From contig CP136069.1 of NCBI GenBank assembly GCA_032622095.1, positions 204,958,690 to 205,022,689 on the forward strand: DNA of 64,000 bases, given 5' to 3'. The stretch comes from Siphonodentalium dalli (Eukaryota > Mollusca > Scaphopoda > Gadilida > Siphonodentaliidae). The notes below the pieces were generated by a model. It worked only from the letters and a program-made list of their open reading frames with translations. It searched no databases and had not been told where the DNA came from. The translations under genes were made by a program, and so were the position numbers. This document shows positions 32,586-44,400 of this stretch, piece by piece; the stretch's first letter is position 1, and the number at the start of each line of letters is the position of its first letter.

Positions 32586-32944
32586 ACATCTATCATCAGG
32601 TGTTGAATGCTTTATATACGAATCAATCTTCTCACTGAGAACTCTGTACTTTGGAAATTCTTTTTTTTTTTCCTTATTATCATCATTGGAATGGCTTGGA
32701 ATATTGGATGCTGATATTCTGGCTTGTTTTAATTAGAGTTACTTCCCTTTCACTTGAAGTCGCTTGGCAAATTAATTGCACTGTTTTTTGTTAGGATCAG
32801 AATATTTTTACTCATATGATGATTTATATGCGAACAATTGATTTTTTATATGGAGATCAAATACACAAGTAATAGTACTAATACCATGTCCACAATACCA
32901 AGTGCAACTTAACTCATCTTCTGACCCAGAAGTTATTACATGTA

Positions 32945-33108
32945 CAGTAATGCTCTAAGTAATCGACTTCTTAACCACAGCAGAATTATGGGTAACTTTT
33001 CAGGAGAGCTTTCCGATGAATGGCAACAAGCCATATTTCCGACTAAATCCTGAAAAGTTACCCATAATTCTGCTGTGGTTAAGAAGTCGATTACTTAGAG
33101 CATTACTG
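32945..33108. mobile_element. Tc1/mariner-type MITE present in copy A, absent in copy B
   Basis: CAGTAATGCTCTAAGTAATC and GATTACTTAGAGCATTACTG are perfect inverted ends with TA flanks. Copy B reads 'ttattacatgTAtatcataa' at 59851-59870, a single TA with no element. This confirms a TA target duplication and gives an insertion date after the A/B split. One inner arm is deleted in this copy, so it is shorter than the 25-kb copy. Confidence 0.92.
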
Positions 33109-33424
33109 TATATCATAAGACTCACAAAATTATTATCTTCATTGAATGTGGATTGAAAAGGGTCAAATTTTAAGAAAATGTCAAAAACCTAATAGTTTTC
33201 TGGTCTACTTGCAAAGTTTTCAGATATGATATGGTACATTGTATTTGCTCTCTGGTTTTACTAGGGACCTACAAATCAAAAATATATTGTTCGATTATAT
33301 AGATATAAGTAAATATATTTTAATCCTAAATATTTTAAAACCTAGATGCACGTTTTGCATGAATCCAGACAAGAATTGTAAGACACTTATTACCAAAGAA
33401 TTTCTCTCATGTTCATGTATACCA

Positions 33425-33854
33425 TTAGCCCTTTACCCAACAGAACGGCCCTGTGCCAATGCATTCTCTTATATATGCGAGTCGACCATAGGTCGCCTCG
33501 CATATATAAGAGAATGCATTGGCTTAACACATTAAAAAGAGAATGCATTGGCTTAACACATTAAGTAATTATAAAATTGTTAAAGAATGTAAGAAAAAAT
33601 GGTAAAAAGTGTTAAAAAAAGATTTTTCTTAGGCCAATGCATTCTCTTATATATGCAAGGCGACCTATGGTCGACTCGCATATATAAGAGAATGCATTGG
33701 CACAGGGCATAACTGTAACTATCACAATGTGGTCAATGAGCCGGTTCCAATGATATCCATATTTGTATGGTTCTATTGAGACAGACCGAAGATATTTTAG
33801 GCTGTTGAAGCTTTATTTGGCCGGTTTTGGCCGTTTTGTTGGGTAAAGGGTTAA
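33425..33854 (+). mobile_element. F1 TTAA-type MITE (copy A)
   Basis: F1 ends with the left TTAA mutated to TTAG (TTAGCCCTTTACCCAACAG). Two hairpins are present, and a 33-bp duplication of 'agagaatgcattggcttaac' lies beside the first. The partner in copy B is 60177-60588. Confidence 0.85.
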
Positions 33855-34605
33855 AGATATGGTAATGTTAGTTATGAGTGAAATATTTCAGTTTTGAAGG
33901 AGTTTTGGTACCTGAAAACAATGAAATTAACATTTTTTCTAATATTTCCAAATGATTGCGTCGTCATTTAAAAAACAAAATTCATGTTTATCACATGTAC
34001 TAATATCCAGCTGGTTTTTTCCAGACAGATTGTTTTGAAATTCCATTTTGAGATATTCTGGCCATGGGTAGACTGTTTTATAAATATAGAGTTACTCCCC
34101 TTCCACTTGTCTCTAGGTGAAGTTAATTGTTTGTTTTTTGTTTGGGATTAAAATATTTGTACTAATAATCTATAAATGAACAATTGATTTTTGATATGGA
34201 GGTCCAATAATACCCTAGTAATACCAGAGTACTAATACAATGTTAACAATACCCAATTGTTTAAAATTTGAATGCTCAAGAGGGCTTTATGAATACCATT
34301 GTAAGAACATACTGTGTCTGGTTACTGCAAGAGGATCAAAGTTGTGTGTATTTTAACCTATCATATTTAACACCTCTCAAGCTGTGAAAAGCGGCAGGAA
34401 AAGGGGTTTAGATTATTATAGGAACCCAGTGTGACATGTGGTCAGTGCTTTATACCCCCCTTAGGTTGGAAAATTTCCAACTGATGGCCATTTCAGATCA
34501 GGCTTGGCAATGAATCCCATTGTTCGCCCATCAAGGGTTAGACCCTCTCCAACAGTATCCAGCCCAAACTGCATGATCGGACCCACACCCGGCCCCCATT
34601 GAACC

Positions 34606-34660
34606 AGACCGTGCTCGCAAAAGGCCCCCATTGAACCAGACTGCTCGCAAAATTTTCAAT
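34606..34660. repeat. 32-bp direct repeat, two copies (copy A)
   Basis: CCCCATTGAACCAGACCGTG followed by CTCGCAAAAGG, twice. Copy B has four units (61309-61434). It lies between the inverted sequences 'gtatccagcccaaactgca' and 'aactggtggccatttcaga'. Confidence 0.8.
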
Positions 34661-34889
34661 TTGACACCCACCTATGGTTGGAAAATTTCCAACTGGTGGC
34701 CATTTCAGACCAAATGTAGAAGAATATGCTGCTGTCGTTTTTTTTTTTTGGTTGAATTTATTTTGGGTATGCTTAAGCATGCTATAGCGATTTTAAAAAC
34801 AAACTGGATAAAACCTTAGGGGCATGTTATAACTAAAAACTATCACCAAGTATTCATAGTAATAATTTTGATGCCCATGAAAAACGTAA

Positions 34890-35119
34890 GGTTCCCTGGC
34901 ACTAAACCTACAAAATAAGTCTGTTAAAGAATATAAGAAAAAATTATTAAAATTGTAAAAAATTGTAAAAAATAATAACAAATGATGAAAAATTGTTAGG
35001 CCAATGCATTCTCTTATATATGCGAGGCGACCTATGGTCGACTCGCATATATAAGAGAATGCATTGGCACAGGGTATATGGGTTGATACAAAAATCGGAT
35101 CTGGCACTGAAAGGGTTAA
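34890..35119. mobile_element. F3 TTAA-type MITE (copy A)
   Basis: The right end CTGGCACTGAAAGGGTTAA is intact; the left end (TTCCCTGGCACTAAACC) is decayed. One complete shared-core hairpin lies at 35001-35068. The partner in copy B is 61680-61903, so insertion predates the duplication. Confidence 0.75.
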
Positions 35120-35126
35120 AGCCAAG

Positions 35127-35488
35127 TTAAAGGGGTACTGTACACTAAATCCAGTCATTTATGGGACCATCTCCTTTTATAATCAACACAATATATGCAA
35201 CAAATGAATGAATTTGAGCCATTGATTGGTGCAAAATACACTCATCTCTGCTCTATGAACGATGCAAACAACATGGTAATAATAATGAAAATGAATAAAT
35301 GGCGTGAGTCATAAACTCATTTTCATTATATTTACCATGTTATTTGCATCGTTCATAGAGCACATATGAGTGTATTTTGAACTAATCCATGATTCAAATT
35401 CATTCACTTGTTGCATATATTCTGTTGCATATAAAAGGAGGTGGTCCCATAAATGACCGGATTTAGTGTACAGTACCCGGCCCTTTAA
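35127..35488. mobile_element. TTAA-type foldback, 'AAGGGGTACTGTACACTAAAT' ends (copy A)
   Basis: TTAAAGGGGTACTGTACACT at the left is answered by AGTGTACAGTACCCGGCCC TTTAA at the right. The arms pair over about 150 bases (cattcattcacttgttgcat with its complement) around a TAAATGGCGTGAGTCATAAA centre. Partner in copy B: 61910-62269. No coding capacity. Confidence 0.75.
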
Positions 35489-36585
35489 AAACAGCATATA
35501 CCACATTAATTACTGGTTGGAAATTCAAAAAATGAGAACAATTTCAACCTATATGTGGTGTAAAATTTCAAACTATATGTCGTGTAAAATATCAATCTGC
35601 ATGTGGTGTAAAATTTCCATTTAATGTGTCAGGCATGAAATTTAGAACTGTTGAAACTTTCTACCCCCCCCCCCCCCCCCCCCATCATGTTGTCACATCC
35701 CTGCCATGGATACTGACATTGCGATGTATACAAGTAGAAATCTGTTAGATATACCATACAGAATTCAAAGAGTTAAGCTCGTCAATAAATGGCAACATTT
35801 GGCACATAAAAAAACATGTGACCCTTGGGCGACATTAACCATAGTCTGGTGGCCCTTCCTCCCTTTGTTGTATATCTGTGGTCATTTCATTGCAGAGTAC
35901 ATAACTCAGCACAGTCAATCAAAGGCCCAGTGATTTGCAGTCTGTGTTAAAATTCACATGAAATTAGAACCCACATATGTTCACATTCTGTTTGTATGAG
36001 AATGCTGTCTCGGCTTGCAGTGGGTTAATTTTCTAAACATTAAGACAAGACACTTCATGTTAGTCGTGTGTTTACTATAGATACTACCGGTGGTATTTAA
36101 ATTCTTTATGGTCTCAACATTTATCCCTGTTTCAATTTTTTGATTGGAATGAAAATTCTTCCTGTATTATATAATTGGATTAAAATTATAACTTCATGTG
36201 TTCCATTGTTTGGACTAATCAGTGATTTAGATCATTTCGAATCATATTCCGATATACTGGATTTATAGTGCTGCAGCAATTAAATCAAGGAATAAATTCA
36301 CAGTTTTGGTGAAATTTCAGTGTGTTACTGTGTTTACAGTGATATTTGTCAATTTCATGTTTAAAAGCATCAACCTCAGAAAATTAACTGCTAATCTAAC
36401 TCTTTTCTTCAAAGACATACTGTTAGTAACAGGATTTTCTTTATTCCTAAGCATGTTACCATGGAGACCAGATTTTAGTGACACTATTCACTAAAGACAG
36501 CAGTATTCCTTGTTTTTGTGGAATGCTTTAAAATTTAAAAGACTTGAGGCTTTTGCTAAATCTCTGATGTTTGAACTTAAGGACA

Positions 36586-36687
36586 ATGGGTGATGTCCAC
36601 ATAATTCTCTCGGATCGGGAGCTCAGTTCAGCTCTCAAGAGGCAAAAAGCAGCCGCTTATAATATTCCTAACCTTCGACCACCTAAG
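36586..36687 (+). CDS. candidate first coding exon, unknown protein (34 codons, copy A)
   Basis: I do not recognise the protein. ATG lies in a favourable context (ACAATGG) with an in-frame stop upstream at 36565. The frame reads MGDVHIILSDRELSSALKRQ, then a basic and Pro-containing end (NIPNLRPPK), and stops at AAG|gtgaga, a good phase-0 splice donor. G+C and codon balance exceed the flanks. The same 102 bases are unchanged in copy B, as is the surrounding 150 bp. Reading on without splicing gives a stop after six more codons. No later exon could be found in either copy. An internal exon or a chance frame are the alternatives. Confidence 0.5.
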
Positions 36688-36890
36688 GTGAGAACATTAG
36701 GGCTGTAACGATTCATCATGAATTCAATGTACTGTGATATACTTTCAAACGATACTTGTATTGTATTGCAACACGTGTACCGTGATACAAAGACGATTCA
36801 AGTAATTTCTTTCGGTGGGCATGTGTAAATGAACAAAACATGCAATTTTATCTTGAGTTTACATATCTATTACATGTATTTGATCATATA

Positions 36891-37002
36891 CAGTAATGCC
36901 CTAAGTAATCGACTCCTTAAACACAGTAGAATTATGGGTAACTTTTCAGGATTTAGTCGGAAATATGGCTTGTTGCCATTCATCGGAAAGCTAGCATTAC
37001 TG
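36891..37002. mobile_element. Tc1/mariner-type MITE with most of one arm deleted (copy A)
   Basis: CAGTAATGCCCTAAGTAATC with TA flank at the left; the right end has only AGCATTACTG before TA. The deletion removed nearly the whole right arm. The copy B partner (63629-63786) keeps part of it, so the two copies decayed differently after the duplication. Confidence 0.82.
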
Positions 37003-37012
37003 TAACTCACTA

Positions 37013-37250
37013 TTAACCCATTCATGACTGGAGCTTCCTGAATTTTTGTGAAAAACCCTGTGCAAATGCATTCTCTTATATATGCAAGTATCCCATAGGT
37101 TACCTCACATATATAAGAGAATGCATTGGCCAAACAAATATTATTTTTTACAATTGTTGAAGATTTTAAGACAAAATGATAAAAAATTGTTGAAGAATGT
37201 GTAAGAAATAATGATAAAAAAATTATAAAAGTTAATAAAGAATGTAATAT
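37013..37250 (+). mobile_element. F2 TTAA-type MITE, right end unclear (copy A)
   Basis: TTAACCCATTCATGACTGGAGC, then 'gtgaaaaaccctgtgcaaatg' and one shared-core hairpin, then the 'aagaatgtgtaagaaataatg' spacer. No right TTAA end was recognised. The partner in copy B begins at 63797 and is cut by the window end. Confidence 0.65.
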
Positions 37251-37334
37251 ATGGGACCCAGCCCTCTTGCCCTTGGCTGAGGAGAGTGCAAAGTCATAAT
37301 ACATTTATGCATAGGCAAAACAGCTCTTTTGATA

Positions 37335-37805
37335 GTTGGGCCCCAAGCCTTGAAAAAGTTTGTCTGTAATTTACAGAATGAGATCCCCAGAGGGTGAATT
37401 TAGTGACGCTATTCTGCACAGCGGGCTAGCATCACTAAATTCACCCTCTGGGTACCTCATTCTGCTTAGGCCTCATCTTCTCTGGAAAGTAACTTTATTA
37501 TCAAATTAGTTTCTTTAGAAACTTTTTCACAAAGATTCTTTTTTCTTTTTTAGTTTAGTTTCTCTATATCCATAAATTGGCAGATGACACATTGCATAAT
37601 TGAGGTTCCCAATGGGTGTACGTCACGGTATTCACCATCTGGGAACTTATCTGAATCTAGGTCTCCCATAGCAGATGAGGCTATGCAGAATGATGTCCCC
37701 AGAGGATGAATTTGGTGATGCTAGCCCACTGTGCGGGATAGCGTCACCAAATTCACCCTCTGGGGACCTCATTCTGCAAATGTCCAGCACCTTATTCTCA
37801 GACCT
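37335..37805. mobile_element. hAT-type foldback MITE, long form
   Basis: Arms AATGAGATCCCCAGAGGG and CACCCTCTGGGGACCTCATTCTG, two inner palindromes with CACAGCGGGCTAGC and CTGTGCGGGATAGC centres, and a 'cccaatgggtgtacgtcac' middle. The left end AAGCCTTGAAAAAGTTTG is close to the CAAGCCTTGAAATAG terminus. Confidence 0.75.
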
Positions 37806-38109
37806 ATTTATGGTTCTAGACACTTGTACTGATGCATGGCTGATGTAAGAATAATTGTAAGAATAATGTATAAATGGTTCTGTAGATAGCTTAATTAACA
37901 ACACACAGTAATTAACAACAGATGGTAATTAACAGCACACTGTGACCCATCCACTCTTCTATCAAGGTGATGATAGGCTAAATGTCAAGGCAACCTCATG
38001 ATCAAAGGGTATGTTATTATTTTACGTTTTTATTTTTGTTATTTGTGATCCCAAATTTCTCTAATAATTTACTTTGGTCCAAACGCTTTCATACATTCAT
38101 AATGTCGTC

Positions 38110-38560
38110 AGCTTGTTATATTACTAAAGTGATGTGAAACATTCCGACATGGTGCTAATATTACTAAAGTGATGTGAAACATTCCGACATGGTGCTAAAA
38201 TAGAATAAGCATGCTCATAGTAGTTATTTTTTACGGATATTAATCCAAATTCACAACACACACCGTCATCTTATATTTTAATTAAATGCAGTGACACTCG
38301 GCAGTGAAATCATTTGCATTAGTTTATTACCAATAGTTGCGTCCTGAATTGAGTTGTAAATGTTTAAAATTGAGCGTAGTTCAGATGATGTTTTCTATGT
38401 AGTGGTACCATCGGGTTTGTTCGAGGTGTTAGGCTATGCTAGTAGAATGCTACATTCCTCCAATTGGCATAGCATCTGAGTACTAACTTAGTTTCATGCA
38501 CCCCGAACAAGTCCGTAATATGTCTTTAAATAGTAATTTTTTGCTGATATCCTTAAATAG
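38110..38560 (+). repeat. diverged partner of 27641-28082, with a 39-bp direct duplication
   Basis: Sequence matching the 27.6-kb block, preceded by a perfect tandem duplication of 'atattactaaagtgatgtg...catggtgcta' (about 38117-38196). Function unknown. Confidence 0.6.
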
Positions 38561-38648
38561 AGATTTTATTCGCTTGTACAGTGTCTCTTAGAAACAGGCA
38601 GATTATTAGATAAAGCATATCAAATTTAAATAGTACTATTTACAAAAC

Positions 38649-38917
38649 TTAACCCTTCCATAACTGGAGCTTCTTGAAATTTGCGAAATTCTTGTCTGCC
38701 AATGTATTCTCTTACATATGCGAGTTGCCCATATAATGAATAGAATATTGAAGAGAATATATTGGCCAAACAATATTTAAATTGACCGCGTAAGCCAGTG
38801 CATTCTCCTATATATTCAAGGCTGCCTATGGGAGACTCGCCACATATAATTAGAGAATGCACTGGCACAGGGTCATTAATGCTGCACCATCGCAGCTCCC
38901 ATCATGAAATGGTATTA
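38649..38917 (+). mobile_element. F2 TTAA-type MITE, decayed, followed by poly-C
   Basis: TTAACCCTTCCATAACTGGAGC at the left and CTCCCATCATGAAATGGTATTAA at the right, with two degraded shared-core hairpins. A 25-base poly-C run (38929-38953) follows directly. Confidence 0.7.
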
Positions 38918-38953
38918 ATATTATTACCCCCCCCCCCCCCCCCCCCCCCCCCT

Positions 38954-40200
38954 CCCCTACAAACAAAATGTGGTTATGCTGGAATCGGCCTGTCCATGGA
39001 TGCTACTTTGTCAGAGTTTCTAGATAAAAATGTTTTAAGGAATGAAGCCACGTACTTGATTATTTTCAGCTTTGTTTTTGTCCCTTTATCAACCTTGAAA
39101 TAGATGGATTTGTAGCCCGAGTACAGATGGGGGTGGGGGTGTTGTTATGGTCGTGTTGTATCCTTGCTGCATAATTACACATATGTAAAAATCTTTTTTA
39201 GAACACCACTAGTAATCTATAAACTCCCACAGCTGTAAAACCTCAAATTTATTCCCTAACCTTTTATTTTTTCATCATGTTCTCTTTCATGGGTAATTTC
39301 CTGTAGCATATGTGCTTGGTAATTTGCCGTTTCCAATGTGTACTCGGCCTGCAACATATGTTTTTACCTGCTGCCTACGCAACCCACCTCTGCCACCAGT
39401 CCCATGGCAGACCTCTGTTCTGGTCATTAATTAGAGGTATGATCATGGTAATCCTATGCATATTCACTCTAATTACGTTGGTTCTGCTTCCGTATAATGG
39501 GATTTTTGTTCCACCAAGTTGTGTGAGATGCAGAGCTGGTGTATCAGTAGATCATGACATGAATCTCTTTTCCATGTTAGAAGGAACTAAATAAGTAGAA
39601 TTACTTCCCTTTCATTTTTACAGGGTATCTTGTATAAAAAAAATGCTGGCACATGATTGGCATATAATATTTCAAATAAATAAAATTAATTTTTGGTGTC
39701 CCTTTTAAAAGTGTTGAAACTTTATGAAATAATGCATAGAAAATTTGTTTAGCACTTTTCATTAAAGCATGTTGTCCTATACTCTAGAACATTAGTAAAA
39801 AGTAAAATATATTCAGTAAACAAATGGTAATGGCTCAGCATAGATTTGAAATACAGTAACCCCCCTCCCAGGTTAAAACAAAATTCTGGAAATTGGTAAA
39901 TTGCTACATGGTGCCATTGTGTGGGCATGTATAATTATGTATTGTTACCTTATAACGTTGTGTGGGCGTGTATAATTATGGTGGTGAGATTTACTCGTCA
40001 CAAGCAGAGATACAAAAGATAACGGGGCTTTTACTGTTTCATTCTGCTTTACTATTCATTTAATTAATCCCAACAAGAATGATATATAACTGTAGGTAAA
40101 GCCCTACATCATGGACTAAAGCACCAGCAAAGAAAAATGGTCCGTACCCATTATTCTTATCGAATCATTCTTATTTATTTTCTGATTGCTTTTCATGTCC
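38954..40200. other. intergenic DNA, nothing recognised
   Basis: No array, palindrome or credible exon. The open frame 39310-39594 lies in slightly G+C-richer DNA but has no motif, splice signal or homologous copy in the window to support it. Confidence 0.4.
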
Positions 40201-40204
40201 ACTT

Positions 40205-40455
40205 TAGCTGAAAGTTTTGTCTGGTAGGTTTTTCAAGAGTTATCTATCATGGAAATGCGCTGTTGAACTGTACATGTTTATTCCTTGCAGTCCTATCCAA
40301 TCGTTCATGTATGTATTGAAAAGTACACAAAAATGTGTACCAATGAACGTATCAATGGGAACTATTACATAAAACGCGTGCGGAAAGTCACAGGCAGTTA
40401 TCTCATAGGTTAGCATGATTCCAGAATAGATAACTCTTGAAAAAAGACAGCACTA
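40205..40455. mobile_element. probable foldback element
   Basis: TTTTTCAAGAGTTATCTATC at 40228 is answered by GATAACTCTTGAAAAAA at 40429. Inside, 'tgtacatgtttattccttg' and 'caatcgttcatgtatgtatt' face 'ccaatgaacgtatcaatgg'. No target duplication could be fixed. Superfamily unknown. Confidence 0.45.
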
Positions 40456-40469
40456 GTTCCAATATATGC

Positions 40470-40780
40470 GGGGCCTCGGTGGCTCAGTCGGTAAGGGGTG
40501 CAACTCCAAGCCATCTCACCCCTGAGCTCTGGCTATAAGGGTTCAAATCCACATGTTTCCATCGTGGACTTTGTAATTCAAAATTGGTATCTGGTGGAGT
40601 TGCCAGTTAATCTCCGATGGCCGGTGGTTGCCCGTACATGGTCGACGAGTGTATCAGCCATTGAAATCACTGTTAGATTAGCTGTAAGTATGCGGATTTC
40701 CTCCACCACTAAAACTGGCAAATGTTGCGATATGGCCTTAGTTGCTGAAAATGGCATTAAAAACCCCAATCAATCAATCC
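40470..40780 (+). mobile_element. tRNA-derived SINE
   Basis: The head is tRNA-like: GGCCTCGGTGGCTCAGTCGG contains an A box (TGGCTCAGTCGG, 40481-40492) and GGTTCAAATCC at 40550-40560 is a B box, spaced as an internal RNA polymerase III promoter. The 3' part has 'tttcctccaccactaaaact', 'gcgatatggcc', 'ggcattaaaaacccc' and a terminal CAATCAATCAATC simple repeat. This layout resembles mollusc SINEs with a conserved tail (established type); exact family assignment is inference. It lies directly beside a Tc1-type MITE. Confidence 0.85.
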
Positions 40781-40784
40781 ACTA

Positions 40785-41004
40785 CAGTAATACCCCAAAT
40801 AATCGACTCCTTAACCATAGCAGAATTATGGGTAATTTTTCAGGATTTAGTCGGAAATATGGCTTGTTGCCATTCATCGGAGAGCTTTCACTGAGAGCTT
40901 TCCGATGAATGGCAACAAGCCATATTTCCAACTAAATCCTGAAAATTTAAGTTACCCATAATTCTGCTGTGTTATGAAGGAGACGATTAGTTAGAGCATT
41001 ACTG
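40785..41004. mobile_element. Tc1/mariner-type foldback MITE
   Basis: CAGTAATACCCCAAATAATC and GATTAGTTAGAGCATTACTG ends with TA flanks; the inner arms GGCTTGTTGCCATTCATCGG and complement surround a GCTTTCACTGAGAGC centre. A six-base duplication (aaatttaagttac) interrupts one arm. Inserted five bases after the SINE tail. Confidence 0.85.
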
Positions 41005-41047
41005 TATATTAGAACTGAACTTTGAATTGTCGAACTTCAGAATAGCC

Positions 41048-41300
41048 AAGCCTTGAAATAGGGTGTCTGTCATTTGCAGAATGAGGTCCCCCAGAGGGTG
41101 AATTTAGTGATGCTACCCCGCATAGCGGGCTATCATCACCAAATTCACCCACTGGGGACCTCAATCTGCTTACACCTCAGCAGAATGAGGTTCCCAGAGG
41201 GTGAATTTGGTGATGCTAGCCCGCTATGCGGGTAGCATCACTAAATTCACCCTCTGGGGGACCTCATTCTGCAAATGACAGACACCTTATTTCAAGGCTC
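41048..41300. mobile_element. hAT-type foldback MITE with double palindrome
   Basis: It starts CAAGCCTTGAAATAGGGTG and ends ACCTTATTTCAAGGCTCA. AGAATAGC occurs on both sides (just before 41048 and just after 41300), an 8-bp target duplication. Two palindromes with CCCGCATAGCGGGC and GCCCGCTATGCGGG centres lie back to back. Confidence 0.82.
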
Positions 41301-41401
41301 AAGAATAGCCTGAATATCCAGGGTATTAATAATCTTGAAAATTTTCAAGAGATATTTTTGAATTCAGATCTAGAATTTCATTAGATCTGAACTCGGGAAC
41401 T

Positions 41402-44400
41402 TAAATATAATTCATTTTGGATGGAGTCTGACTGCCACATTCTAATTTAAATATAATTCATTTTGGATGGAGTCTGACTGCCACATTCTAATTTATATAT
41501 AATTCATTTTGGATGGAGTCTGACTGCCACATTCTAATTTATATATAATTCATTTTGGATGGAGTCTGACTGCCACATTCTAATTTAAATATAATTCATT
41601 TTGGATGGAGTCTGACTGCCACATTCTAATTTATATATAATTCATTTTGGATGGAGTCTGACTGCCACATTCTAATTTATATATAATTCATTTTGGATGG
41701 AGTCTGACTGCCACATTCTAATTTATATATAATTCATTTTGGATGGAGTCTGACGGCCACATTCTAATTTATATATAATTCATTTTGGATGGAGTCTGAC
41801 GGCCACATTCTAATTTATATATAATTCATTTTGGATGGAGTCTGACTGCCACATTCTAATTTAAATATAATTAATTTTGGACGGAGTCTGACTGCCACAT
41901 TCTAATTTATATATAATTCATTTTGGATGGAGTCTGACTGCCACATTCTAATTTATATATAATTAATTTGGATGGAGTCCTGACTGCCACATTCTAATTT
42001 ATATATAATTCATTTTGGATGGAGTCTGACTGCCACATTCTAATTTATATATAATTCATTTTGGATGGAGTCTGACGGCCACATTCTAATTTATATATAA
42101 TTCATTTTGGATGGAGTCTGACGGCCACATTCTAATTTATATATAATTCATTTTGGATGGAGTCTGACGGCCACATTCTAATTTATATATAATTCATTTT
42201 GGATGGAGTCTGACGGCCACATTCTAATTTATATATAATTCATTTTGGATGGAGTCTGACGGCCACATTCTAATTTATATATAATTCATTTTGGATGGAG
42301 TCTGACTGCCACATTCTAATTTAAATATAATTCATTTTGGATGGAGTCTGACTGCCACATTCTAATTTATATATAATTCATTTTGGATGGAGTCTGACGG
42401 CCACATTCTAATTTATATATAATTCATTTTGGATGGAGTCTGACGGCCACATTCTAATTTATATATAATTCATTTGGATGGAGTCTGACGGCCACATTCT
42501 AATTTATATAATTCATTTTGGATGGAGTCTGACGGCCACATTCTAATTTATATATAATTCATTTTGGATGGAGTCTGACTGCCACATTCTAATTTATATA
42601 TAATTCATTTTGGACGAGTCTGACTGCTACATTCTAATTTAAATATAATTCATTTTGGACGAGTCTGACTGCCACATTCTAATTTATATATAATTCATTT
42701 TGGATGGAGTCTGACTGCCACATTCTAATTTATATATAATTCATTTTGGATGGAGTCTGACGGCCACATTCTAATTTATATATAATTCATTTTGGATGGA
42801 GTCTGACTGCCACATTCTAATTTATATATAATTCATTTGGACGGAGTCTGACGGCCACATTCTAATTTATATATAATTCATTTTGGATGGAGTCTGACGG
42901 CCACATTCTAATTTATATATAATTCATTTTGGATGGAGTCTGACTGCCACATTCTAATTTATATATAATTCATTTTGGACGGAGTCTGACGGCTACATTC
43001 TAATTTATATATAATTCATTTTGGACGGAGTCTGACTGCCACATTCTAATTATATATAATTCATTTTGGACGGAGTCTGACGGCCACATTCTAATTCATT
43101 ATATTTGGATGGAGTCTGACGGCCACATTCTAATTTATATATAATTCATTTTGGATGGAGTCTGACTGCCACATTCTAATTTATATATAATTCATTTTGG
43201 ACGAGTCTGACTGCCACATTCTAATTTATATAATTCATTTTGGACGGAGTCTGACTGCTACATTCTAATTTATATATAATTCATTTTGGACGGAGTCTGA
43301 CTGCTACATTCTAATTTATATATAATTCATTTTGGATGGAGTCTGACTGCCACATTCTAATTTATATATAATTCATTTTGGACGGAGTCTGACTGCCACA
43401 TTCTAATTTATATATAATTCATTTTGGACGGAGTCTGACTGCCACATTCTAATTTATATATAATTCATTTTGGACGGAGTCTGACTGCCACATTCTAATT
43501 TATATATAATTCATTTTGGATGGAGTCTGACTGCCACATTCTAATTTATATATAATTCATTTTGGATGGAGTCTGACTGCCACATTCTAATTTATATATA
43601 ATTCATTTTGGACGGAGTCTGACTGCCACATTCTAATTTATATATAATTCATTTTGGACGGAGTCTGACTGCCACATTCTAATTTATATATAATTCATTT
43701 TGGACGGAGTCTGACTGCCACATTCTAATTTATATATAATTCATTTTGGATGGAGTCTGACTGCCACATTCTAATTTATATATAATTCATTTTGGATGGA
43801 GTCTGACTGCCACATTCTAATTTATATAATTCATTTTGGATGGAGTCTGACTGCCACATTCTAATTTATATATAATTCATTTTGGATGGAGTCTGACTGC
43901 CACATTCTAATTTATATATAATTCATTTTGGACGGAGTCTGACTGCTACATTCTAATTTATATATAATTCATTTTGGATGGAGTCTGACTGCTACATTCT
44001 AATTTATATATAATTCATTTTGGACGGAGTCTGACTGCTACATTCTAATTTATATATAATTCATTTTGGACGGAGTCTGACTGCTACATTCTAATTTATA
44101 TATAATTCATTTTGGATGGAGTCTGACTGCTACATTCTAATTTATATATAATTCATTTTGGATGGAGTCTGACTGCTACATTCTAATTTATATATAATTC
44201 ATTTTGGACGGAGTCTGACTGCCACATTCTAATTATATATAATTCATTTTGGATGGAGTCTGACTGCCACATTCTAATTTATATATAATTCATTTTGGAT
44301 GGAGTCCTGACTGCCACATTCTAATTTATATATAATTCATTTTGGATGGAGTCTGACTGCCACATTCTAATTTATATATAATTCATTTTGGATGGAGTCT

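Larger units (their letters stand above)
24079..37211 (+). repeat. large segmental duplication, copy A
   Basis: This stretch matches 52158-64000 in the same order and orientation. Long blocks differ at only a few bases per hundred; for example 24323-24523 and 52463-52663 give the same 67-residue translation, and 28880-29090 and 55620-55830 look identical. The left limit is the TTAA of an F1 MITE; in B the same 'ttaaaggcattgag' follows unrelated sequence. A exceeds B by MITE insertions and a 1-kb segment. The match is cut by the end of the window, so the true right limit is unknown. Confidence 0.92.

Noticed and set aside
33239-33535. Recurrent peptide ANAFSYICESTIGRLAYIREC in many open frames (also near 25.5, 35.0, 60.2, 61.8 kb)
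   Set aside because: It is the translation of the shared MITE palindrome; the same residues appear from both strands because the DNA is self-complementary.
35666-38953. Poly-C and poly-G runs as regulatory or G-quadruplex elements (2048, 19206, 35666, 38929, 51049)
   Set aside because: Simple homopolymers, variable between copies A and B (18 against about 9 at 35666 and 62423); no sign of function.
39310-39594. 94-residue frame with hydrophobic stretch
   Set aside because: No homologue recognised, no supporting splice sites, and single-copy, so it cannot be told from chance.
40470-40560. Functional tRNA gene
   Set aside because: A and B boxes are present, but the head does not close into a full acceptor stem and continues into a SINE body and tail.
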